A stretch of DNA of 25,853 nucleotides from Dipetalonema caudispina (lineage: Eukaryota > Nematoda > Chromadorea > Rhabditida > Onchocercidae), in NCBI GenBank assembly GCA_013365325.1, contig JABVXV010000570.1, forward strand, positions 1 to 25,853. Direction: 5' to 3'. This document shows positions 1 to 16,312 of the stretch, piece by piece; positions within the stretch are counted from its first letter, which is position 1, and each line of letters opens with the position of its first letter. Position numbers and translations under genes: made by a program. The notes beneath the pieces are model-generated. The model made no database searches. It was not told the origin of the DNA and saw only the letters and a list, made by a program, of their open reading frames with translations.

Positions 1-3000
1 AATGAGAGAATATCTTAAAATGACGATTGTCAATTAGCTCAACAGATAATTGAGTTCTTTTGTAATTTCTTGTAGTCGTTATGAACTTTGGTGACCTTTC
101 AACACGCTTTTCATCTTCGAGGCTCTCATTTCCGTCACAGAACGACTTCATTATACGTACGTAAGTAAGCTCTAAATCAATCGCGCATTGCCCTCACTCA
201 CTCTTTTACATTATTAAATTTCTAATTTAATTATTAAATTCGTATTCTGTTTAACTTCATTTCCTTAGTCACAAATAAATATCGAATAAAAAGCAATGAT
301 TAGTAAATAGCAACAGCGCAGAAAGCAGGAAATAAGCGCTGATATGACATACAATATACTGATATTTGTTTCAGAATATGTCACAATAACTAATAAACAT
401 TTCGATTACTTTTCCATCACTTCAATATTTTAGTTGTTCTATATTAAGTAACATTGTAGTTGAGAGGATTACTATTTCATATATGCTTTTCATTTCTGAG
501 TTTGAATAAGACTAAGTGTTTCAGTTTTAACGAAAGTAGCATCACCGCGGGGTAAATGTACTCAATTACCTCTTAGCGGTAAATAATCTGATATGATAGC
601 ACCTTTCCTTTACTTTACATTTATATTTGTTAGCTTTTCTTGTAATCTTTTATTCTGAACAGACACCCAATAAACTTATTTAAGATTATCAATGAGCCTA
701 TCGCATCATTTCATTTCGCTACTGCAGTAATTAGCAGTTAAGGCTAAAATAATGTTGAGTTGAAATAACTTATCTTTTTACGTATATCAGTTGTAAAAGA
801 TGAAGTTAAAAGTTTGTTTCAAGATAACGATTCAAAAATTCTCATCCAACAATTAATAACTGATGTAAAGATTATTAGAAATTCATTAATTTGCTCAAAT
901 GCTATAATAATTTTCTGCAACAACAGGAAGATATCTCATTAACATGGTTTTCAAACATATTTTTTCAGGTATTTTGAAGAAATGGTCCTAAAGGATGAGT
1001 GTAGAAAAAAAACCAAACAATTTGATGGGAAAGTAATGATTAACAAGAAGAAATGAATCGAAAATTGGAAAATACCAATGTAACCTTGAAATGTCCTAGT
1101 TTTCTTCATTAATTATTCCTAAAAAAACTAGGTAAAAAGTGACATTTAACAGTTTCCGGAATGTTATTTAGCTTCCACCAATATTGGTGCAATATCACGC
1201 TACTCTTATTTGTTAATAATAAGTGTGCTAAGCTGTTTTATCTATACGAACTCGGAATGGTTATTTTACTACTTTTCAACCGAAAGATATTGATATAATG
1301 TTATTTTTATTCGGGAAGTTCTCTTGCGTTGCATAATTTATACGTTTTTAGAATGTATCGAAAAAATTCCAAAAAGAAGACCAATGCCTTCCTGGAATGA
1401 TAAGAATGTATTCTCAAGCATTTGGGAGGTTTTATTTGTAGACTAAATTATTACTGAAATATTTCAGCTTTCGAAACATTCTTCAGCCGCTTTGATTTCC
1501 GGTTATTTGAATTTTCATTTTACGCTTTTAATTCCTTGCTTAGGTTTATTAATTTTCAACATTTCTTGGTTTACAAATATCAGTTGTTGGACATGATATG
1601 CAATCAAGAAAATTCAAACGATCCGAATTATTCAGCCGAGATTATCATAACAATATCGATAACAGAACTTAATACTATCAATATCTTACGCGAAAAACAA
1701 ATTTTATCACAAATTTTAAAAAGTTCATGTTTTGTTTTGCACTAAGAAATACGTTTATTCAATTACTTTGGCGAAGTAAAAGGACGAATTTCTGTTTTGT
1801 CAGCAAGTAGAACAAAAAAATAATAAAAAAATCCATCATTCAAATTTGAGTAAGATGCTAGTATGTGTAATGTTTCTAAAACCATTGATATCAAATGAAT
1901 TTCTATCATTATTTTCTTACGTCTAAGACTTTTGAATTCCATTTTTACTAATAATTTCTTTGACTACACTTAAATTTTGTGATCAATGGATCAGATTTAC
2001 ATTTTTTTGGGTCAGTGCTTTTATATACCACAAAATGTATAACCGATATCTTTATCAATCGTGGATCTAATCAAATATCAACAAACACATATTATTATGA
2101 AGACATTCGCAAAACTACATCCAATAATTATTGTCTTATTGATTGTATGAACTATATATATGATAATTCATTTGATATGCTTTATTAAAGTTTAGAAAAT
2201 ATAAAAGATGGATTTTCCAAGATTACTTGAGTAAAAAGACTAATTCTAAGAATGGCGCGATTTATTTGGAGAATAAGGTAGATAGAGAGGTCGAAGAATA
2301 AATGTAACATACATTCTTCAAAAAAAAAAAAGAAAAATTAATTGATAATAAAAAGTGAAAATCATTCTTCATTTGTTCCTGAAATGTCATCAAAATATTG
2401 TAGAAATATTTTGAACATTTTTTTAGCACCCTTATCGATTTGATAGATATTTCTACAGTTTTTTCATCCCTCTATCTCTAATGTCTTAATATCCGACTTG
2501 AATCGCTTCATTTTTTAAAAGTCTTCTGCATTTTACAGAATCATCTAAACAGTTTTATTCATTTCAAACTCATATCATATCAGTTACCCTCCATCTGTAG
2601 CTCATTTTGAAGAAGTTTTTAATTCTCTATTTAGGGTCGATCACACCTTCTTGTTCCACTATTTACTATCTTATTCTCTGTAAAGGAACGGAATCACTGA
2701 TTAAGTATGAAAACATATCTTCGAAAGTTTTAATTAGATGACGCAATGTAGAATACATTGAACTTGATACCATCTAATTTGTATTTCTAACATGAGATAT
2801 AAAGGTTAACAAGTGAGTGGCAATTTCGGAACTTTGTAACAAGGAATCAATGTTTTGTAGCTTTTATTTTTATTAGTAAAAAAATGACATAACTTAATGA
2901 TACATAAAGATAGAAGATGATAGAAAGAAATTATAATATATCTTAGACAACATAACTAAGCTAATGAAATAGCTACGACTATTTAAGTGATATTGCGTTG

Positions 3001-3070
3001 CAATAGTTTGAAAGAATCTCGACAGGATCATTACTTCCATTAGACGAATTAAGAGGTCATGAGATAAATA
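1..3070. other. Gene-poor AT-rich leading region
   Basis: I see no supported gene here. The longest open frames are about 69 codons and have no recognisable protein. They lack convincing flanking splice signals, and both candidates (near 1536-1745 and 1979-2188) are low-complexity Ile/Asn/Phe-rich translations, as expected by chance in AT-rich DNA. The stretch could be intergenic DNA, the distal promoter of the BDP1 gene, or intron of a gene that begins outside the window. Distant non-coding exons cannot be excluded. Confidence 0.6.
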
Positions 3071-3074
3071 AGGA

Positions 3075-3099
3075 GGGGGGCAGGGGCGGGGGCGGGGGG
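3075..3099 (+). promoter_or_regulatory. G-rich tract, putative G-quadruplex
   Basis: Four G runs of 6, 4, 5 and 6 (3075-3080, 3083-3086, 3088-3092, 3094-3099) are separated by loops of one or two bases. This is a near-ideal G-quadruplex pattern. It lies on the non-template strand, about 115 bases upstream of the BDP1 start codon. In a window this AT-rich it is by far the most G-rich stretch. A role at the promoter or in the 5' transcript is inference. Confidence 0.6.
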
Positions 3100-3170
3100 T
3101 GGTAGAGATGGGTTGTGATGATTGGGGTGACTAGGGTAAACATTGTTCTTGTGGCTTATCATTTCCATTG

Positions 3171-3183
3171 TTATTTGTTCAAG
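3171..3183 (+). other. Candidate splice-leader acceptor for BDP1
   Basis: The T-rich stretch TTATTTGTTCAAG ends in AG 31 bases before the BDP1 start codon, with no intervening donor. Nematode mRNAs commonly receive a spliced leader at such a site. No outron or leader is visible in the window, so this is a positional inference and the site could instead be a cis acceptor of an upstream 5' UTR intron. Confidence 0.35.
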
Positions 3184-3214
3184 GCACGAACCAGAGAGTG
3201 GCAGTATCGGTTTA

Positions 3215-6200
3215 ATGATGTCGCGACGTTGTCGCATACAGGTGAGATCCGTTTGTGGATATTTTCATCACACCAATCATTTTCATGCATATTTACATCT
3301 CAAGCAAATCTTGTATCAAAACTTTTGGAAATAAATTAGTAACATTGCATTTACGATGTTAGTTTCATTAAGGATTACTCTTTTTTGGTAATTTATCCTC
3401 CACTAGGTTTTGAGGAGGATTTTGCTCGTTCAGTCAATTGAATAGTTTGGCTTTTTTCTTGCAGGCACGTCCAAATGTTGTCATTGGGACGAAGAAAAAT
3501 ATGCCATCGAAACCGAAGCTTGCTTCCCCAATTAAAGCGCAATCAGATGGTGCATCATTACTATCCTCTACAGTTCTGATACCGGAGGAAAAGAGTATAT
3601 TGGAAACGGAGACCACAGGGAGAGTTGCTACTGAGGTCCAAGAACTGCATTTCATATCCAATGCTTCCGAATCGATTTCAAACGACGTGGACAAAGCTGG
3701 AACAAACACACTATCAGGTGATAAGGAATTGGATTATTTAGTTTCATATTAAAATTGGTTTCCGGAAGTTACCGTCATTTATCATGCAGATTGAATTTGT
3801 CATGTAAAGTAAAAGAAACCATCTGGGTCATATAGAAAATTTGATGGAATGTGGGAGAAGAATAATATCGCTTGTCTTGTCGATATTCTTCAGTAATTAA
3901 TTTTTCCGCTTTATTTCACTAAGGTTGAGGGATTCGGTTGGAGTTCCATATTATCGAAGTTCACGTGTGCATGTATTTATTCCTACCAAAGTTTTAAATC
4001 AGAAGATCAGAATTTTGATGTTTTAGATAAGCCTTCACTCGTCAGTGGCTGTACAACCGAATCATTGACACTTTTGAAATCATCTCAAATTATTCATAGT
4101 TCTCCGTCCAAATCACCCAGACCATATTCTCCAATAAAATCGCCAGTCAGTGTTGCAGGTTCTACGTAAGTTTTTTCAGTTCATCTAGTTCACTGCCATC
4201 TTTTGAGAGGTTCTCAGAATATTAATTAACACTGTTAAATACCTCTACTGTTTTTATCAGTGATTAAAGCAATGAATTATTTATTCTTTAAATCTGGTGC
4301 AGTAAGTTTATATATGCATATATGCAGCTTATTCATTGTATTTATTGTATTTACTGATATTTAGTTTTTATTGATTGAATTCATTTCAATTTCGATCTAG
4401 GAGCGAATTCAAAAATTTTTTAATTCACGTCATATTTCATGAATGAAAATTTTTCAGCGCTTCATCAGGAACTGAGCAACCATTTACGCAACGTTCAAGG
4501 ACTGTATCTTCCGTTTCTCCTACCAAGAGTGATTATCCTCCAAAAGTGAGGTATACGAATTGAGATATTGTTTCTAGGAGTCATCACCTGGATTTTCACT
4601 GTTTTGTATAATTGGTTAATTGATTTTTTATGTACAAATCTGCGCAAATATACAGACAGTAACAGTTTTGTTTCAGGAAAAAATTTACTGGCAGTGAACC
4701 CTTAGACCCAAAAACAATGACTATGCAAGATTTGATTTTTTGGAATCCGAAGAATGAAAAAGTAATTTGAGTGTTCAGTTTCTCCTTTCTTTCAAATGTT
4801 AATGGCTTTCGTTCTCATTACATAACATATCGTTTGCACTTTTTTTTCCAACTTCTACACGACTGTTAATCCCTTATCTCTTTCTTAAGTTGAAGCTTTT
4901 CATTATAGAGGCTGCATGCAGATTCTCGAAAGAAAAGGAAAGACCATGTAACAGATTTGGAAATTGTAGGAAAAAATTATGCTGAAAACAAACAGAAAAC
5001 GATCCAAAAATCTTCTTTTGCTGCTCCACAGGTAATTAATTTATTTGTTCTGTTATATTACTGTTTTATTTTGTTAAAGTTGCAATTTTCTGTTGTCAGT
5101 GTCATCTTCTATCTGCATTTTTATTCGAGTGGCATTTCCAGGTCAAAATAGCAGCTGATGGTTCTTTGGTTATTGATGAATCGAGTTTGACGATTACGAA
5201 CGAAAATGATTCGAGTGTTTGGGAGACTGTAGAAGAAGTGTGTTACACGACGTTTACCGTAGAAGAAAATAATTACACAAATTATAGGGCTTCAAACGTT
5301 TTTCTTATCTTAGGAATGAGTTTTAAAGTTGTTGCAAATCCGGCAAGAAAAGAAGTTAGAAAATAGACTACTGGCACATTATTGGTCTTCGCCTTTCTTC
5401 AAAAGAAGGAATTTTTATTGTTGTTATTTTTTTGTAGGATCGCTCAAACAAAAAACTTAATTCAATGAGCTTTCGAAAAAGGCCATTCTGCAGAGGCAAT
5501 CCTTGGAGTGAATTAGAAACCGATCTTTTTTATGATATTTTAAGGTAACTGTTTCTCAGTTTTCTTTTAGTTCTGAAATAATTTCGTCGCTTGTAATTTA
5601 AGCAGTAATTGTATTGTCGATTGTATTAGTTTCTCATTTTCAATGAAGTACATTTTTGCATCGCTCTATCCCTAATACAGATATTTTAGAGCTACAGGTC
5701 CAGATTTTGGGTTAATGCATGAGTTCTTTCCGTCTCGAACACGATTGGAATTAAAAGCTAAGTATAATCGTGAAGAAAGGTTCAACTGGACTCGATTAAA
5801 TCAGGTATTTGCTCCGTTTATTGTCCGAATTTACTGAAGTTCAATTTCTTATTTCAGATGAGAAACGAACAATTGTTTAAAAAAAGTTTCAGGCTATGGC
5901 TGTGCCAACGTTGTTGTCCGACGCCTTATATTCGCATGCGAATGAAATCATCGATAGGATTAAGGAAAAAGAAATCAAGAAAAAGGATTTAAAATTATCG
6001 AAAAAGAACGGCGCATGCAGTGATACCATGAGCGAAGTAGCCGCAGTAAACCTTGATCATTTTTAGTCCGTGTATATTTTGAGAATTTCAAATTTTTTTG
6101 AATTCGAAATTGGCTGAGCTTATATTCACTGACTTGGTGATGTTTTACGGAGATATTCTTCTTTCTTGTGAAGTTAAAAATCTTTTCAAGGTTGATTGGA

Positions 6201-6911
6201 ATGAAGAAGAAGCTGATTTGGAAGCTGAAGCTGAGGAGGCTATTTTGAGACTGTTAGAAGATGAGTGAGTTATTCAAGTTTATTTGAAATTTAAGTGAAT
6301 GGGACAGTTAATACCAGCAAAACTTTTATAGAGAACAATTCGGTGGCTCGTCTGAGAAAAAGTCACGCAAGCAGAAGATAGTTGCTCAAAAGAAAATGAA
6401 AGAAGCTTTGTTAGATGAAGTGGCGGAAGAGGCCGCTCTAGTATTGAAGGGAAAGAAATGTGAAAGGAGAAAAAATGAATTGAAGAAAATATGTGAAACG
6501 GCATTAAGTATGTTTTGAGTTTTGAACTATATCGAATTTGTTTGAGAATTTTTTTGCTATGAGCTCTTCAAGTAATCGTAAAAGAATTCGTTTTCTTTTA
6601 TATAACAGTTTCAGAAAATTTTTCTAGCTAAACTTGGCGAGGATTTCCCGAAATTTGAAATTTTAATTGACGAAAATGCCGATGGTGTAACGGTAGAAGC
6701 AAGTACAAGTTCAAAAAGTCTACCAATTGTAAGGATACCGCTGGGAACTATTCCTAAAGTGTTACCTGTTGATGAGAAGCATCCACAGCGAGTGTTTTTT
6801 GATTGTTCTGCTAAACAAAACATGGCAGCACGACAGTATGTCATACAGCATCAAATGGGTCCTGGAGAACCCACCACTGGTTACCTTCATCTGTTTGGAA
6901 GTACGGCCTAG
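3215..6911 (+). CDS. BDP1: TFIIIB subunit BDP1 (B''), SANT-domain Pol III initiation factor
   Basis: BDP1 joins BRF1 and TBP to form TFIIIB, which places RNA polymerase III at tRNA, 5S and related promoters in the nucleus. Thirteen exons join in one frame to 574 aa: 3215-3241, 3465-3717, 4027-4165, 4458-4550, 4677-4761, 4909-5031, 5142-5237, 5438-5544, 5690-5804, 5893-6045, 6191-6264, 6332-6507, 6628-6911. The N-terminus MMSRRCRIQARPNVVIG resembles the basic start of BDP1. Residues ~190-240 carry the DPKTMTMQDLIFWNP block and a basic stretch. Residues ~241-256 read VKIAADGSLVIDESSL, the family signature just before the SANT domain. The SANT/Myb domain spans ~293-345 (NPWSELETDLFYDIL, FFPSRTRLELKAKYNREER). 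The C-terminal half is charged and probably helical. Length is close to yeast BDP1 and far below the human protein of about 2,600 aa, which has a long repeat-bearing tail. The start was chosen because only this 9-codon exon supplies an ATG in phase with exon 2. The exon 7 donor (GAA|gtgtgt) and the exon 10 donor (6045, or 6036) are the least certain junctions. Confidence 0.9.
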
Positions 6912-7007
6912 CGCCAAGGATTTCGTTTGATATTTTTACTGTGAAATTTAATCGGATTGTTCCACAAAGATCTTTTTATTTCGTATTTCAGTAATTGGTA
7001 GTTTTGC

Positions 7008-7013
7008 AATAAA
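7008..7013 (+). terminator. Poly(A) signal of BDP1
   Basis: A canonical AATAAA lies 97 bases after the BDP1 stop codon and is the first one downstream. It is followed by a T-rich stretch typical of a cleavage region. This gives a short 3' UTR of roughly 120 bases. Confidence 0.6.
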
Positions 7014-8119
7014 GTTGAAGTTAGATTTTGTCAAGTTTACTATTTTTTTATTATTTTGTTCATGAATTGCATTAAAACTGTTCAGCATACGAAGGTCTTC
7101 TGATTGTTACGTGAATACCCGTTTTCTCTTAAACGTAGTGCTCGCTTCTGTATATTTCTTTGAAACTATTTTGCCCATTTGTAATACGAATGTGACGCTT
7201 TAGATCCTTGGGAAATACAAACGTATGCTACAGCTTTCTTTATGTTAAATAGAAACATATATGTATTATTGTCATCAGATTTCTTATAATGTCTACAAGC
7301 ATAGCGTTTTAGTGTTTTAACACGTGAGCTTTAAGCGTTTGTTATAATGAACTATAAATAACTTGTTGATCATGCAAGTTGATATCACACCGATTTTGTG
7401 CAAGTATAATCATTTCTGCACCCAGCGTGTGAAATCTGTATCATTTTTCTGACATAAAATTGGATTTGCAAATGGAAATGTTTGAAATGTTGTCAACTTT
7501 TGATATTTACATATACGTGTCCTTTTTTCAATTTCATTTTTCTTCCTCTTTTACCTGAATTTTGGGCGCTTTGGATTATTGCTTTTAATTCTTCTGTTTT
7601 TTCCTTGAAATAGAATTATTGTGTTATTGCAAGATGGTTTTCAGTAGTGCTATACTTAAATATTAATCAAGTTAAAGCACATCTTATGTTCTCTCTGAAT
7701 CATATAGCTTCTTGAACGAACACATCTGCTAATAACTTTTAGTTGTAATAACTGAGAATGTGATTCTATGAGATTTATTTTCTTTGTCTAAAATGCTAGT
7801 CAGAAGATATTTTCACGGTTAATTTGTTTTCTTACAATCCATGAATTTTTATCCCTTCTGTTATTCATTGTAATTGATTTGTAAACTTTTTTTTTCAATG
7901 CAAGTTTATGTGATATTCTAATCTAATCTAATAAAAGTCCGAGAGTTATCTGTAATACCGTATTTACAAGTCCGAAAACACCTATTGGCAGTGGAACATT
8001 GACTTCCCTTGTACATAATATAAAGTGACATACTTTTGGACTTATGTCCGCTTCTCAACCTTTCATTACAAGCTATTAACACCACACGTGCCATGCATTT
8101 ACGCTACCATTAATAACCT

Positions 8120-8133
8120 GCCCCGTGCGGGGC
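8120..8133. repeat. GC-rich short inverted repeat
   Basis: Arms GCCCCG and CGGGGC flank a 2-base centre (TG). It sits in the GC-richer island upstream of the AP-1 gamma gene. Its function is unknown. Confidence 0.6.
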
Positions 8134-8475
8134 GTTCAAAAATTGCCTACAGCATCCATTTTTCAGGAGCTGCGGCGGGCAATTGGGTGAAAGTTTTCAA
8201 CCAGCAATAAACGCACCTCGGCTGAGCCTCATTGGTCACGTTATCGCCACTGCGCAAAGCTAATGATACATGCACAGTGGAGATAGTCATATTGGATGGT
8301 TGTCAATGACGAGTGGGTTGAGAAGAAAGAAAGGCAAACAGAAAAAGAAAAGGAGATAGTATAGTTGATAGATAGACATTAGGAAGTGGGAGATGCAATC
8401 TCTCAAAATTCACTCTGTTCCACCTTGGTTGTTAATGAGAGTTGAAATTCGATAAATGAAATGGGTTGAATGCGC

Positions 8476-8492
8476 TCATTGCTAGGCAATGA
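8476..8492. repeat. Short inverted repeat upstream of AP-1 gamma
   Basis: Seven-base perfect arms TCATTGC and GCAATGA surround TAG. The core TTGCTAGGC recurs at 9529-9537 inside intron 1 of the AP-1 gamma gene. Chance occurrence is possible for a motif this short. Confidence 0.4.
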
Positions 8493-8521
8493 CTATAATA
8501 GTTTCAAATAATATGATATGA

Positions 8522-8552
8522 TGATGACTCATCAGGTGTGTTGATGACTCAT
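8522..8552 (+). promoter_or_regulatory. Paired TGATGACTCAT motifs (bZIP-type sites)
   Basis: The 11-mer TGATGACTCAT occurs at 8522-8532 and 8542-8552, exactly 20 bases apart, about two helical turns. Each contains TGACTCA, the consensus site for Fos/Jun-type bZIP factors. The first extends to the near-palindrome TGATGACTCATCA. The pair lies about 320 bases upstream of the AP-1 gamma start codon. Regulatory use is inferred from motif and spacing. Confidence 0.4.
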
Positions 8553-8817
8553 AGGGAAAATAGAGTGGTTATGGGAGGTTTTGATTGTGCACCGAACACT
8601 TTCACAGGAGATCTTCTTGGACACCTGCCAGATTGCCATGTCAACCATATCATAATTTTGATTTATCTCTCTGCTTTTGTCAACTGTTCCTTTATCACTT
8701 ATATGTTTCAGTATTTCATCGTTTAGTTCTCGAATTAAATTCAGATATTTGATTTATAATTGATTTCCGAGTTAAATTTCGGCTATGAATTTTGTTAGAC
8801 TTTATGTTAATTTCCAG

Positions 8818-8829
8818 TGATATTTGCAG
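8818..8829 (+). other. Candidate splice-leader acceptor for AP-1 gamma
   Basis: The sequence TGATATTTGCAG ends in CAG 41 bases upstream of the start codon. A second possible acceptor, TTTCCAG, ends at 8817. Either would suit trans-splicing of a nematode leader onto this mRNA. No direct evidence is available in the window. Confidence 0.35.
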
Positions 8830-8870
8830 GTTATTTTAGTTATTATAAAAAGGATTGTAGTAGGCTCAAC

Positions 8871-16142
<7,272 letters not shown>

Positions 16143-16253
16143 TATGCTGCCTAAGGATTAAGAAGATTATGCCGTTACTATCTGTTATGTTTACATGGTA
16201 CTCTTATACATTATTTTAATTTCAATAATGACTATACTTTTTAGTTGCATTGA

Positions 16254-16312
16254 TTATTTATTGTGCTCTTCATTAGGCAATAAATAAGTCGGAATTCCTG
16301 AAATATACAAGT
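16254..16312 (+). repeat. 59-bp direct repeat, copy 1
   Basis: It matches 16780-16838 over 59 bases without gaps, with six differences, all transitions. It carries the AATAAA that probably ends the AP-1 gamma transcript. It may be half of a segmental duplication or a copy of a dispersed element. Confidence 0.8.
16279..16284 (+). terminator. Poly(A) signal of AP-1 gamma
   Basis: A canonical AATAAA lies 136 bases after the AP-1 gamma stop codon. It sits inside the first copy of a duplicated 59-bp element. A second AATAAA at 16908-16913 could serve a longer 3' UTR form. Confidence 0.5.

Larger units (their letters stand above)
7014..8820. other. Intergenic region between BDP1 and AP-1 gamma
   Basis: No coding signal is visible. 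The first kilobase is very AT-rich and featureless. From about 8090 to 8270 the base composition becomes clearly more GC-rich and includes a short perfect inverted repeat (8120-8133) and an inverted CCAAT-type ATTGGT. A purine-rich stretch (about 8320-8400) and paired TGACTCA motifs (8525-8551) follow. This is the likely promoter side of the AP-1 gamma gene, by position only. Confidence 0.5.

Noticed and set aside
1536..2188. Two 69-codon plus-strand frames in the leading region
   Set aside because: AT-rich, low-complexity translations with no motif, no supporting splice signals and no neighbour exon in phase.
3434..3709. 91-codon minus-strand frame
   Set aside because: It lies opposite BDP1 exon 2, whose plus-strand frame joins in phase to its neighbours. 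A shadow frame is the simpler explanation.
5681..5690. Earlier acceptor TACAG (ending 5680) for BDP1 exon 9
   Set aside because: It would add three residues inside the SANT domain. The acceptor ending at 5689 gives the exact helix spacing of the family.
6280..6844. Minus-strand frames of 74 and 77 codons
   Set aside because: They are antisense to BDP1 exons 12 and 13 and have no family match.
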